A stretch of 64,000 nucleotides of DNA, taken from positions 6,537,501 to 6,601,500 of the forward strand of contig CM036629.1 of the NCBI GenBank assembly GCA_020746105.1, in the 5' to 3' direction. Every line of letters begins with the position of its first letter. Position 1 is the first letter of the stretch. Below, in pieces: positions 52,001-64,000 of this stretch. The notes beneath the pieces were generated by a model that was given only the letters and a program-made list of their open reading frames with translations, searched no databases and had not been told where the DNA came from. The position numbers and the translations under genes were made by a program. The DNA comes from Trogon surrucura. Lineage: Eukaryota > Chordata > Aves > Trogoniformes > Trogonidae.

Positions 52001-55000
52001 GTGGGGGGCAATTGATTTTAATGCTTTGTGAGCCCCAGGATCCCTCCCTATGGGCAAATATGAAAGCTGTAATGATCCACTGCACATACTAAATCTCTCA
52101 AAGATGAAATACAGTAAAAAAATTGATGTATAAAGACAAACCTGGGCATAAAATAGCAGGATAAATGGAAGACCATAAACACATCTTGATACGAGATTGC
52201 AGACTTGGGGAGTTTAACATCTATTTTTGAAGATCCTGCTCACTTTTAAACCTGTATATTAAAACTAATGAGCTAAATAGGCCATGCAAAAAAACTAAAA
52301 TCTGGTGCCATTCTTGGAAGAGTGAAGACAAGTACGATCATTTTTTGCTCCCCTGAATGTTGAATTACAGTGATTAGATTCCTCTACAAGCTGCATTAAT
52401 TTGTTATTTGCATGGAGACAGTGTAATAGGAAAACATTTTCCACATTAGTGCAACAGACAGCTTTTATGCCTGAGCTCTATAAAGAATAAATTTGCAATT
52501 TTCCAGGAAGAAATAAGGTAATGAATAACCGGAATTCCAGTGTGGGAATACTTCTTCTCTGTATAGTAGCCACTTCAATTAAATATACAAGATTTGAGAC
52601 TACACCATTTTCATTGCTATATCCTGAGGGCATTGGTTTGCTTGAGCCATGTGGTCAGATGTTTTCAAATCATGTAAGGAAAAGTCAGATTTTAATAATC
52701 AGTAAAGACAGTCAGGTCCCAAAAGAAGACTTAGTAAAAACAGGCTGACATACAGAAATATGTTAAAATAGGCATAAATGACTCATTATTCATATTCCAC
52801 ATTCTTAAACATGTTCAGACACAAACTATGGACATAATATTTTCTTGTTGTAATCCAGCAGTACATTTGCCATTTTTGCTGAACATGAGCATTAATAAGG
52901 ATTCTCTTTTCCTTCTGCAGAAATCTCACTAAACTTCACACAACCAAGGAAGCAATAGAAGTAGATAAAAGCCATAATAAAGGAGAATGGCTCAAAGCCT
53001 AATATAGTATTTTATTGACTTCAGCAAGGGCAGAATTTCACACATTTGCATTTTGTAAGCAATATATAGGCAGGTTACTGTTGTTACCTGCTACAAGGAA
53101 AACTCCTAAAGTGTTTACACTAAGTTATTTAGAGTTATCTGCAGCTAAAGATTTTGATTAAATCCAGAATTTATAATCAATGGCGCTTTTTTTTTCAGAT
53201 TTTCTTATATATCAGACATCACTTGGTTTACTCCAATTTGCTTTGTAGAAACTTCTCAATTTTTAATAACATCAACACAAAACAGTGTTTAGAAAGATAG
53301 TCGTGTAAAATAAAGTTTCAATATTGAGATACAAAGACCTTTGCACTAATCTGCATCTTTAACCTACTGTAGCTGAAGACAGCCATGCCACCCAGGTCTC
53401 TTTTTCAACTAACATCACTAGGCTAGAGGTAGTATTTTTATTGGTTTTGTTCAGACGCTTGCTTTAAACATAGAAATATATATTAAATGCAAAATGGTGA
53501 TTAAAAAAAAACTTGAAAAGGTTACTGAACATCAAGACAAAGTGAATAGAAATAGCTTCTAGAAAACTAATATTTGTATCCCTATAGTGTTAATTATGCC
53601 CTGGATTTTAAGAAGATTTTTGAATTGCCTCTTTCAACAGATGTTCTCTTAAAAGAATGGCTTATTTGGGAAATGATATGTCTTTGTCAAAGCTTACCCA
53701 CTGGAATACAAAAATTAGTACCAAGTAACTATAGCCCCAAGTATTACAAACTCTTTATTCTCAACAACAATATGCCACCCCTGTGAGCATCTAGCTTACG
53801 AATTACATGTAACATATCTTGAGCAGCTACAAAGAAATAACTAGTTCAACTTCACTAGTTAAGTTGATACGCTTCCTCCTTCAGAGCTGGCCATAGTGGA
53901 ACCAATCACACATATGAAAAGCGGTTTGATGACCAAAAAAAACCCCAACCCCCAAAACTCATTCAACCCCCAAGCGCAACTCTGCACTTAGTTGGTCACC
54001 AGTTTCCTGCTGAGTAACTATCTACCAAGAAGACTGTAACAACACAGGAGGATAAAAGATCTTTTCCATAAATAGCCTAAGAATTCTCTGTATCATAACC
54101 CAAAATATAAACAGTAGAATGAGAAATCAAATGGGCCTTGTATTAAAATGCACACCTTGGGGCAAAATTATTTTGGTAATAACTGATATATAATTGGTAT
54201 AATAGACATCTTAAATGAACTGCAATTCCAAAAAGATCTTTATCTGGTATCATTCGATGTCAGCTGCAGAACTGCCTTGAGCTCAAAAGAGCCAGGATTT
54301 CAGCCCATATCACCATATGCTTCTGGGTTACTTCACTGAACTACATCAGTGAGATTTGTCTGGGTTTTAGCAACATCACTCGCTTCCTACTTATTTGGCA
54401 CTCATCCTTAGAATATAATAGGTTCGGTACTGCCTTTTTCATTTTCAAATTCATGGTTGCTTGGTGGTCTTAATTTTCTCAGAGTATTCAAAGATGACAG
54501 ATTAATAGGTGGTTCTTTGCAACTATGTGGGCAGATCTTTAATGGAGCTCATTAGTTTATATTAGTGAATAGTGTACGGAGATGTGGAAGCTGTTCCTAG
54601 AGGACAACACTTCTACTGCTAAATGAAAAAAAAATTAACAAAAATTAAAATCCTCCTTTCTATGATTAAATAAACACAAAGTAGGTCAATTTTTGTAAGA
54701 AACAAAGCAAATTATTTATTCAGTATAGACATTAAAGGAAATTCCCAAACGTATTTTGGTGGTACGGTGGGGTTTTTTGGTGCAAAAATCAGCTGTCCTT
54801 AATACTGGAAAAAAGGAATCTTTTGAGATTCACCAAGCATACCTTGTACATCTGTTTATTGTCTAGGACACTTAGAAGTATAATAGGCTGCTGCTCAACC
54901 CAGCGGAGAATTCTGTGGGATCTCCTATCATAATAAGCCGTGAGCTAGGAATGGATTATGAAAATAATAATAATCACAACATTAAATGCAACTCAACGTT

Positions 55001-56346
55001 GGCACTCAACCAAAAAAACCCTGGACGTTTATATTAACATGGCACACATAAAAGGATTTCGTTTTACACACAAAAAAAATTATTTAACTTTATTGGACTT
55101 TTTTTCCAGCACCTGCTTAGGTTTCCAGGTAACCATGAAGTTTAATAAGCCTTTACAATGATAATTAAACACTGTAAATATCTACTTAATCTTCCCAACT
55201 GGGTTTTTATTCCTTTGTGGAAAAGTGATCCTTGCTGACATTCTGAATAAGGTTGGCAAAATAAGTGCAGTGAGGAGTGGTAGCATAAAGTGGATTTGCT
55301 CTCAATAATGTATGAAGCCACATGCTGGGTAGAGGAATCCTCACAAAAGCGGTACCACAGCAATCTGTTCCTTTCATCTGCAGCCAGCATTTAAAGTGAA
55401 GGTGCTGCTCCGAATCAAAAGCACAATCATTCATTTGTGAGCAGATGTCCTTCACGCGGCAGGCAGCACTTTCTCAAAACAGAGCTGAACAAATGCACTG
55501 CTGTGAGACAAGTCCCCCTCCCCATTAAAGAAAGAACACAGTATATATTAATTTAGCAGGTTGTTGAATGTTTTAAAGTAGAATTTATGAAGCAGAAAAA
55601 GCATGTGGTGAAACAAAATGGCTTTCAAACTAAAATATGAAAAAGCTCCTCTAGTTATTCATTTGCAAAATGCAAGAGTCCAAGGCTCATGACAATAGGG
55701 AAGAAATAAGCTGAAATGTGAGGTGTGCGATTTCCCACACTGCACTCAAGATTATTAACTAGAAGAGGCCATTAATTTAATAATACGTGTGTGATGATAA
55801 GATTGCATGTATATGTATTCTGTGCTCACATTTGTTCAGAGAATTTACAATTAAAACAAAGTGAAATTTGTTTAAAGTTGTTGGGACTCTGCACCATTTA
55901 GCAAAGCAAGCCTAAGAGGCGCTAAGAAAGCAAGTTTTGACACTTTTGGTTAAATACATTTTTCTCGTTTCCTCTTCTTCTAATATAAATTTCTGAATGT
56001 GTTCCACGCACACTGTGGTAGACAAAAAGATTCACACTGACTTCTTTGTGAGCAAGACTAGGATCTTTCTTGTGAAAATTACAGCGGTCCCTCTTTCAAT
56101 CTTTGGAGCACATTCCTATCATGCACATTAAAATATATATTATATAAACACGTTACCCCTTAAAATAATTTGAAGCACCAAATTCAAGTAACTCAGCTGT
56201 CCCCCAGTAATGGTAAAAGCATATGCTATATGTATATTGGTAGCAAGGCAGGCCTGTCAAAAGCAAGACGTTATCAAAGGAAGGCATGCGAGTCCAACTC
56301 TTCTGCAACGCCCAGGAGGAAGAGGTGGCTACATCTCCTTACGTGT
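49035..56346. other. Non-genic AT-rich stretch
   Basis: Contains several A-tracts (51.2-51.9 kb), a double G6 run at 51996-52008 and G-run/T-run junctions at 51430, 53935 (reverse), 54769 and 55012 (reverse). The block around 55.73-55.80 kb, with repeated TTAAT and ATTA cores, looks like a homeodomain-rich noncoding element but cannot be judged without alignment. Confidence 0.6.
51694..51706 (+). repeat. A13 tract
   Basis: Thirteen consecutive A after GGGG. Similar A-tracts lie at about 51243-51262 (A/G-rich) and 51928-51938. Confidence 0.9.
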
Positions 56347-56396
56347 ATTGTTTCAGAAATACCTCTTGGTTATTGTTTCAGAAATACCTCTTGGTT
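56347..56396 (+). repeat. Perfect 25-bp tandem duplication
   Basis: The 25-bp unit beginning ATTGTTTCAGAAATACC occurs twice head to tail (56347-56371 and 56372-56396) without a single difference. Perfect identity suggests a recent replication-slippage event or an assembly artefact. It lies 70 bp left of the CpG-dense patch at 56.5 kb. Confidence 0.97.
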
Positions 56397-56464
56397 AGGT
56401 ATTCCTCTGGCTCCCTTCCATAGTTCTTTTTCTAACGAGGAGAAGCAAACTGTGAGATCTGCCC

Positions 56465-56640
56465 CCTAATTTTAGCCACTGCTTCCACAGCCTGGCCAGT
56501 CCCCCAGCCCCACGTGCAGTGGCCGACAGGCCGAGCAGCGACCCCGCAGCCCCGCGCGGGTGGCCCGAACGCAGCCCGGGCAGCACCTGCCCACGCCCCA
56601 ACACCCATCAAACCCTGCCCGCCCTTGCCAACGAAAGCCA
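56465..56640. promoter_or_regulatory. CpG-dense GC-rich patch
   Basis: Fourteen CpGs lie within about 120 bp (56512-56633) in sequence that is around 68% GC, with a core CCCCGCGCGGGTGGCCCG. Three overlapping minus-strand frames and one plus-strand frame are open here, a consequence of the composition rather than evidence of a gene. The patch begins about 70 bp to the right of a perfect 25-bp tandem duplication. It is shorter than a formal CpG island but much denser in CpG than its surroundings. Possible readings are a small promoter, a hypomethylated regulatory element, or a recently inserted GC-rich sequence. Confidence 0.45.
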
Positions 56641-57208
56641 CATCTTTCCTTCTTCCCTCTCTGCCATAACACAGCTTACAGGCACATCAATATTTACAAT
56701 TACTTTATCCACATTAAATAAGCACGCTGAGTTTTGCTGCCCACACCGAAAAAGGTTGATTCCTTCTCACAGAAACATACTATTACTAGCAGGATAATTA
56801 TTCTAAGGCGTACTGTAATTTAAACCTGAATCTCTGTTTATATATGCATGATTATTACACCAGGAGTCATTTGTGGATAGTGCACAGATAAAAATGCAGC
56901 TAATAACTCTTACTGTAATGATTAATCAATTTATGAATATATTATTTAAACTAATAGTTCAGGTAGGGTATCTTAAACAAGTTACAGAGTACATCGACCA
57001 ATTCAAATACCAGCTACTAGATCAATAAGAAACTATAAGTAACTCTAGGGAATAGGTACAGTTGCATAAGAAACTGAATTTTTAAAATCCCTCTGTTGGG
57101 AGAGCAGCCTCATCAAAAATAATTGCTTTAGGCCATTATCTCTGGATTTTGGCAAACTATATGGTAAAATAGAAATTGAAACAAGAACTGAACACTGCAG
57201 AACAAACT

Positions 57209-57239
57209 ATTTTTATATTATTTTTATATATTATTTTTT
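57209..57239 (+). repeat. ATTTTTATATT-type short tandem repeat
   Basis: Two to three imperfect copies of an 11-base AT-only unit ending in a T6 run. Low-complexity DNA with no gene context. Confidence 0.75.
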
Positions 57240-58484
57240 CAAACTAGTCAAAGGAAAAAAACCCATGATATTTCTGTTGCTTTTGAATTCATTAGTATCT
57301 AAAATACAACTTGATTTATTTAACATGTGAACACTGTCAAGACTGTGCCCTAGACTCAGTATAAATGAAATACATGTATTTATCAGCATAAAATATTTTT
57401 CTCCTACAATTTACAAGAGACAAAAAAAAAGAATTTTAAGTTTTTAAGGGAAAATTAAAAAACTCAAATCCTAAACCAAACAGCAAACCAAGGCAAAAGT
57501 TAAACAAATAGCAAATCGAACGGAAAACTTATATTCTCATAACACATTTCAGAAACTCTTAATCCTAGTACAAAAGAAATGTATGTCATAGATAATAATA
57601 AACAGACATTTATTTAAACATCACCAAAAATAAGTTCCTTTCATGCATGTTCCAAGTAAAAACATACATATTGAAAAGTCAAATTGGGCAGCAAATGGCA
57701 CATACAGCACTGTAGTTAGCTAGTTAGACCTGGCAATTTAGCTTGTTGGCCACCACCATGAAAAGGTCCCTCTACTTGATTTAGTTCTTTTTTTCAATCT
57801 GAATGTATAACTTTAATCTTTCAAAGTAGGATTTTTAATTAAAGATACCAAGTGCAAATTCACCAAGTAAGCCACTGCCCTCCACTCCCTCTGATGCTAA
57901 AGGTGTTGTGCTTTATCTCTGTTTCAAGTGATACTGCATTTTAAAAATTAATTAGTAGCTTGCAAGAACAGCCACACATTATTGAGTAAGTAACAGCATT
58001 TAAGTGAAACAGATGAAATATTGGTAAGCAATGCAGACCACAGTATAAGTATGTGAAGGGGGTCATAGGCTAATCCCTATTGATTTTCCAAGTATGCGTA
58101 CAGCACCGCTGGGAAAGGCCAGTTCTGTTGGCAATCAGCGAGCACAAATACATTATAAATCTTACTGTCCACCTTCACTGATCAGTGTCACTTACTTCCT
58201 CCACTAAAGACCATGAGGAAACTACAACAAATCCACTGACAAACAACCAGGAAGGAGTTTTAAAAGCTTCTTCCTAAAGCTGAAATAAAGCTTCTTCTAA
58301 AATTTCAGAACGTCTGCGATGTACATAAGGTAGAACAGAAACCAGTTTCAAGGAGCAATATTGTACTTGTAATAACTGTTCAGAAAAATAATCCACAAGA
58401 AAACAGCTGGACCACATAGAGAAGGAACACAAATAGCGATGAGCCAGTCATTCACATTAATCCGACAAACTAACGTGAGCATTT

Positions 58485-58640
58485 GGAGCAAACGCTTTGC
58501 CTTGGCCATGCATTTGCCAGCGGGCGGAGGGAAGTGAAGCACGGTGCTGTCCCGTAGCTGACGCCCGTACTGCCCTGGCAGAGAAGGAGCAAGCAGGCTC
58601 CTCTCTACAGCTACACACGACAACCACCTCGGGACTTTGC
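58485..58640. promoter_or_regulatory. GC-rich patch with about ten CpGs
   Basis: Sequence such as GCGGGCGGAGGGAAG, GACGCCCGTACTGCC and CACACGACAACCACC gives about ten CpGs in 155 bp, against almost none for several kilobases on either side. The minus-strand frame 58348-58695 (115 codons) runs through it but shows no known domain. It is the second CpG-rich patch within 2 kb (the other is at 56.5 kb). Function unknown. Confidence 0.35.
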
Positions 58641-60807
58641 TTTTCACTAAGCGAAATGCAGAAATCAACCTGCTGGAAATGCAGTTTACATTCACGTTCA
58701 GTAGAGCACGTGTTTGTAGAAGGCAGCGTATAAAATGAGCTCAAAATTTCCATTTAAATATATCATTTAATGGAATTTTAAACTAAGAAGATGCATACAC
58801 TGTGTTTGTTTTCTACATTAATGATCTATAAAAATAATGGAATAGACCATAAATACACTATTTTTTTTGTAACAGCCTTTACTAAAAATGCTACTACTTG
58901 TGTTTATCATTTATATCCTCATACGCAACCTCAAAATTGATTACACTTTAAACCATACATAACTTGCAGTGTTTTTCATTTTGAGTCATATCGCTAACAT
59001 TTTTATAACTCTGTTAATATATTCCATACTTTGTATTCTTATTGATTATGAATATTTCTTTAGAAGATTTTATTACTTTTCAAATAAAAAATTGTTAGGT
59101 ATTTTATAAAGATAGAAAATAGTACTGAAACTACATACTTTTCTTTCTCATAATTCTAATATAAAAACTGTTAGGACAAATATTTGCAGACTCGTTTTTC
59201 ACATTTTAAACTCAAGAAATAAAATGGAAACAGCTATTAATATAAGGTATCTCATAGGTTCCAGATATTTTTTTTTTCCCCTCAAATCTCCACTTAAGCT
59301 GTTGGGTTGAATGCGGAATCATTTTGAACACTTAAAAAAATTAATATACCAAAGAAGTGTCCATATAAAACATCATGGTTTTATATCAGGTATACATTAT
59401 CTTTCTTAATTACTACTGCAGTTTGCAGACTGAAATACAATTTATATTTAGGATACGATTTTGCTATTAATTATCAAATTGAAAAAAAAAAATAAAATCT
59501 TGCATTATAAATTCTCTCTTGGAAATTAATGTTATTCTTTTTTCCATAATCCTATCACACAAGCAATAAGTGCACTGCAGCATGAACACTTTAATTTTTC
59601 CAGTTAGTTTTGAGCAAGCCCAGAGGTGAGGTTTAATAAGGATCAATGGCACTTTATCTGGGACAGGGCCACTTCACAGCATGCAAATTACACAGTAACA
59701 GTTAAAAAAAAGAAATAGATTTAATTAAAAAAAAAGTAGAACCACAGGCTCTGGAAATTCAATTAAAGGATTTATGCAAAGGTTTGCTAGGTTTTTATAT
59801 GCAGTTACTGCTTATATAATGAGCTTTTCATATTAAAAATCAATAGGTAATCTAGAGTAGAAGATCATCCCCTTAAATACATTTTTGAAATCAATTTGAA
59901 AAATAGTCCATCAACTGCTGTGACTACTCTTGCTGCTTCGATTAGACTAAGAGCAATATTTAGATTGCAAGACGTGCTATGGAATATCTATGCTTGGATT
60001 TTGCTTTCAAGTGTTCTTATACTTTTAAGTGCCCAAGCTAATCATACAGTAATTCAAGACTGTATACAATGGATAAATAATTAATTTAATTACTAGCAAG
60101 GGCATAAAAGTCCTGAAATATATGAAAAACCTAGGCATCTAATAGCACAATCTGACAATATTTTGAATATATGCAAAACCCTACATCTATTTATGTCTTT
60201 GCTATCTTTCTTCTCAGTCTACTGGCTACTTAGCACCCCGAGATAAATATTTCTGTTTATAACTTATTAAAGTCACCAGCTAAGGAAGCAATTAGCTGAA
60301 CACTTGTCTGAAGTGCAACTTTCACACATCATGAATTTAAAGATGGATCAGGTCCTGTGTCCTTCAGGTTTAATCTAATTTACGAAGATGCTGTGGTGAT
60401 ATAACATCATTATATTAAAGTCCAAATATCCTAGTTAATATTCAGCACTTATCACAAATTCACATCTCATGCAAGCAAGTACACCTTTGAAACGAATGGA
60501 GATGGACCCATTGCATCAGCAATTAATTTGCATCTGTCCAACAAACTGCATGGACTTTGTAAATATTCTAAGGTGAACGTTATAAAGCGGTCACTCAACT
60601 GTCCTTTTTGCTCAACAAAAAAAACCCAAAGCAGTAAGAGCTATCAGGTCTGAAGAATCTGAGGGATTCACTCACAGCACAGGCTGCTGCTGTTGAACAT
60701 ACCTTTTAGCTACTGAAAAATTCTTGGGCTAAAATATTTTTCTGGTTTATGCCTGCACGTAATGCCTAGGCACAGTCATTTGGTGGGTTTGGATGCTCAT
60801 GAAATGT

Positions 60808-60835
60808 AGATTCTAAATAACAGATTCTAAATAAT
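60808..60835 (+). repeat. 14-bp tandem duplication (13/14 identical)
   Basis: AGATTCTAAATAAC followed directly by AGATTCTAAATAAT. Confidence 0.92.
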
Positions 60836-62493
60836 GAAACACAGAGGGAAAAAACAGCACTCATTATCTCACATGTTCATATGACAGGGAGGAAGAAATC
60901 ATTATTTCTCTCGTTGGTTATACATTCATATATGCATTCACATATATGTTTCATTATCTTAATTCAATACTTTAGAAGAAACATAATTCCTTTATAAAAG
61001 GCTTGAAAAATGGTTCTGGCATGAAACAAAGCAAAATGAGAACCATGAGAGTGAGGGATTAGACAAAATTTTCTCTATCTGTAACATGCTCTGTGAAGCA
61101 AAGCATTTCAGCTATGAAATATCCTCAGAGGCAAATACATTATATGGAAGTTTCAGAGTAAGGAGAAAAACAACTAGTAGCTGAAAAGTAACTAAAAGTT
61201 TTCAATTAAAATTATGATATTTAACAACTAAACTATACTTTTCAGGAAGTGAATTTACCAGCAGCTTGCCTGTTAAAAGCTAATATGTCTTAAACCTGTC
61301 TCACCAATAACACCCCAAATTTCTTCTTCAGTACTTTACTCTTTACACCCATTCTTCATTCATGATTGCAGAATTACCATGGAGGTGAGGCACAGACTGC
61401 AAGAACAAATACCCTTGCTGTCATTTCTCTGTTAAGTCAGTTAAATATCTTCATAAGCATTCTCTGAAGCGCATTTCTTTATTGGATTTCAATTGTTTCT
61501 TAAAAGAAAAATCTCAAAGGAATCAAAGAAAAATGTTTGCTTACTCTCCTTTCAAAAGAAATGTGGATACAGACTAATGCTATCTTTTTCGATAGGCTTG
61601 AAACAAAGACATTAATGAACAGTAGCTTTATTTTAATCTTTCTTCCTACTACCTGAATTTCTCATGCACACCATATTTTTCTACACTTTTGCATTTTTAA
61701 ACACAGTGTAAGTACATGAGGGGATCAAAGAGTTTCAGATGAATCTGAAGAGTTATAGCAAGGGTAACGAGGGTCCTTAGTTTCTAATGACAGAAGCATA
61801 TGCTCTCAACTTTCTAAACTGCATCCAACTGAGCCATTTATCAAGGCCTGAAACTTTTTCATTATTTAAAGCACTACGACAGCTTTCCACTTGATGCCTT
61901 GGAAGTACACAATAATAGAGACTCTATAGTCATTAATTATAATATCAGCTGGTTGATGAAGTTACTGTACTTGCTGCTTGGTGATTTCATTTTTAATTGC
62001 AGCAGGTGGTGTGGAAATAAAGTGATGTACTGACACACACGGTCACCTCAACAGTATTTTCTTTTTTATGTATAGATAAATGCAACTCGTTTTTTTTTCA
62101 AAATGCCTTCTGTTTTATATCCCACTGCATATAGTAGCTGCAAGGAAAAATAAGCACATGGAACACACTGAAGATTGGATGCTTAGAAATCAACTGATAG
62201 GAGACATATTGTCCCCAGTTTTTTTCTTTTCAAAATATTTAAGATACTGTTGGGTTTTTTTCCTGTGGAAACGTTCACAGTTTCCAAACTCGGCTGTCAT
62301 AAATAACAGTCACAACTACATGTTATGTACAAGTTGTTTCTCCTAATTTTTGGTCTTACTAATGTATTTGGATGAATAGCCACTTTTAAACTCTACAAAT
62401 CTGAAAATAAAGATGTAGTTAAGGAAAACTAAACTTCAACTGTATTAAATTCTGCAATAAATTACATGTGTGCTATTCTAAATGGTACGTTCT

Positions 62494-62514
62494 ATTTTTT
62501 TATTATTATTATTT
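62494..62514 (+). repeat. TTA trinucleotide repeat
   Basis: A T7 run followed by four TTA/ATT units; a short microsatellite. Confidence 0.85.
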
Positions 62515-62671
62515 AGGAATTAGTCTTATATGCTCCATTACTCTAGTAATTTACTAACTTAGATATCCATCAAATTTTTTTGGAATTTAAAACCCATACA
62601 CATATGGAACGCAAAAAGTGGATTAAGACAATTGTGTGTACTGATTTTTCCTTTTGTTGTCTTCAGAACAC

Positions 62672-62697
62672 TGTTGTACACAAGTGTTGTACACAAG
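62672..62697 (+). repeat. Perfect 13-bp tandem duplication
   Basis: TGTTGTACACAAG repeated twice without differences; each unit contains the palindrome TTGTACAC/TGTACA. Confidence 0.95.
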
Positions 62698-63419
62698 CTC
62701 TTAAAAGTGTATTTTCCTCCTCTGTAACGTTTTCATTTCATTAATTTCTAATTTAACAGATTAGATAACTATTACAGGAGATTTTGCTGCCACAGGTTTT
62801 CCATGAGATTGATGGGTAATAAAAACCGGTGTTTCCTAATGGCCGCAGACATCCGTCTTCTACATAAATCAGCAAACTCCCTTAAGAATTCCTTATATCC
62901 AAATCATGGATCAATTGTACTCGAGCCTCATTACAACACACGCACTCTCCATTCTCAGAAATAAGGCTGTGCTACCTTTGCTCAAAACTACATTAAATGT
63001 AATTAATACAACTGCAGCATAAATGGACGCAGCATTAAAGTGTATGTCCCCAGGGAGAAGAGGTTGTGAAAGCAGCCATGTGTGCTGTCATGCGTGGCAC
63101 ACATGACTAGGGAAAATTGTAGCATACTTCCTTACTTAGGATTTCTAGTAGTTACACCATAAAATTGAGGAGCTGCAGTGCCAGGAGCAGGAAGCCAGCT
63201 TTGCCTCAGTTGCACAGTAGCAGCAGGTGAGCGGTGGATGGGTACCACCTCTTCCCTACAGAAAGATGCTGTGGTCTTGCAAATCCTCCCTAATACAGTA
63301 AGTTGTATCTTTGGAAAAAAGCTACATGAACCTCAGTAGAACTCCAACAATCAAATGGAAAGGACATTTACTGTAAGTAGCGAGAAGTCTGAGGTGATGT
63401 GAATTGTTTGACTGTAAAT

Positions 63420-63441
63420 TAGGGAAAAGGTAGGGAAAAGG
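63420..63441 (+). repeat. Perfect 11-bp tandem duplication
   Basis: TAGGGAAAAGG repeated twice head to tail. Confidence 0.95.
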
Positions 63442-64000
63442 CTTCTAACAATTTAGGACTTTATTTGCGTATGACAGCCATGTCATTTGGAAGAGAATGC
63501 TATAAAAAGAGGGCACCAACCGAGCAAAAAGGAGTGTGTGGAGGTGCTACACGGTGTCAAAACCAGGCAAACAAAACCAAGGCTGCTGTTCTACAGACAT
63601 GTCTGGAGTCTTCCCTTGATGACAGCACTATTCAACATTGTTTTGCCAAGATGGAAAGCAACTTCAAAGTCTGAGCACAGCTCAGCTACGAACAGGCCTT
63701 TATCAGCACACTCCGTGTCTTGCTTCAGACCCAAAAGCAAGCCACACTGCCTGAACTCTCTGTGATTTGCTGTCCCTTCTCCTCTTAAGAGGTCCCCTCA
63801 GGTTCCCTGTTGCTACATGTAGTAGGTAACAAGGAGTTAGACCTCATAACAAGACGGCTCAAGTGGTTTTGGAGAAGGAAATACAGGTAGTAAGATCTCT
63901 TTTCAAATAGTTTTCAGCCAAACCCTGAATTTGTTAAATATAATGCTTTATCTATTGCACTGGTTTCCAGGATGGGCTGCTGCAACACAAAGCATAGAAC

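Larger units (their letters stand above)
58641..64000. other. Non-genic AT-rich stretch to the window end
   Basis: Very AT-rich to about 62.8 kb, with an octamer ATGCAAAT at 59681 and three short tandem duplications. From 63.0 kb GC rises and overlapping frames of 69 and 92 codons appear (63465-63765); neither is recognisable. Confidence 0.6.

Noticed and set aside
51996-52008. G6-T-G6 as a G-quadruplex.
   Set aside because: Only two G3 runs with loops can be formed on the strand without an extra run nearby.
61953-62034. TTGATGAA ... CTGA at 80 bases spacing as a C/D-box snoRNA.
   Set aside because: The C-box lacks the leading purine, and the bases outside the boxes do not form a terminal stem.
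63227-63261. CAGCAG/GTGAGC donor and CTCTTCCCTACAG acceptor as an intron.
   Set aside because: Only 35 bp would be removed, below any plausible vertebrate intron; no open frame links the sides.
1-64000. Prokaryotic features: operons, ribosome-binding sites, CRISPR arrays, insertion sequences, phage genes.
   Set aside because: No long open frames, no regularly spaced repeats, and CR1 retrotransposons show that this is vertebrate DNA.

Overview
This window looks like nuclear DNA from a bird. The main evidence is a set of 5'-truncated CR1 LINE fragments, including two with the typical avian CR1 3' end (28372-28655 and 48966-49034). There are also two older CR1-type relics of the kind shared by birds, crocodilians and turtles (29950-30020 and 32976-33075). 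The rest is AT-rich (roughly 37-39% GC by eye), CpG-poor and dense in stops on both strands. I recognise no protein-coding gene, RNA gene, CRISPR array or operon. The longest open frame is 149 codons, about what chance gives in 64 kb of this composition, so I read the window as intergenic DNA or the inside of a very large intron.

Layout. At 1-4 kb the DNA is somewhat richer in GC and holds the two best exon-like segments (607-894 on +, 3766-3838 on -), both low confidence. From 4 to 16 kb the DNA is AT-rich, with a GT-rich simple repeat, two G-quadruplex motifs, a pair of 14-bp inverted repeats 113 bp apart, a triple TGACCA repeat and a poly-A/GA tract. At 16.2 kb there is a small but true CpG-island-like patch, and 300 bp further on a perfect 20-bp palindrome. 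From 20 to 36 kb lie one GC-elevated block, a possible MIR-like relic, the longest CR1 fragment and the two ancient CR1-type relics. From 36 to 49 kb are two short tandem duplications, an interleaved inverted-repeat structure at 44.6 kb, two GC-rich patches and a miniature CR1 insertion. From 49 to 64 kb are A-tracts, a perfect 25-bp tandem duplication beside a CpG-dense patch at 56.5 kb, another GC-rich patch at 58.5 kb and three further short tandem duplications.

There is no gene set whose members can be said to work together. The observations most worth checking are the isolated CpG-rich patches (16.2, 56.5 and 58.5 kb), the interleaved inverted repeats at 44592-44639, the perfect palindrome at 16711-16730, and an apparent excess of G-run/T-run junctions (GGG followed by five or more T) across the window. 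None of these amounts to a demonstrated new biological system.
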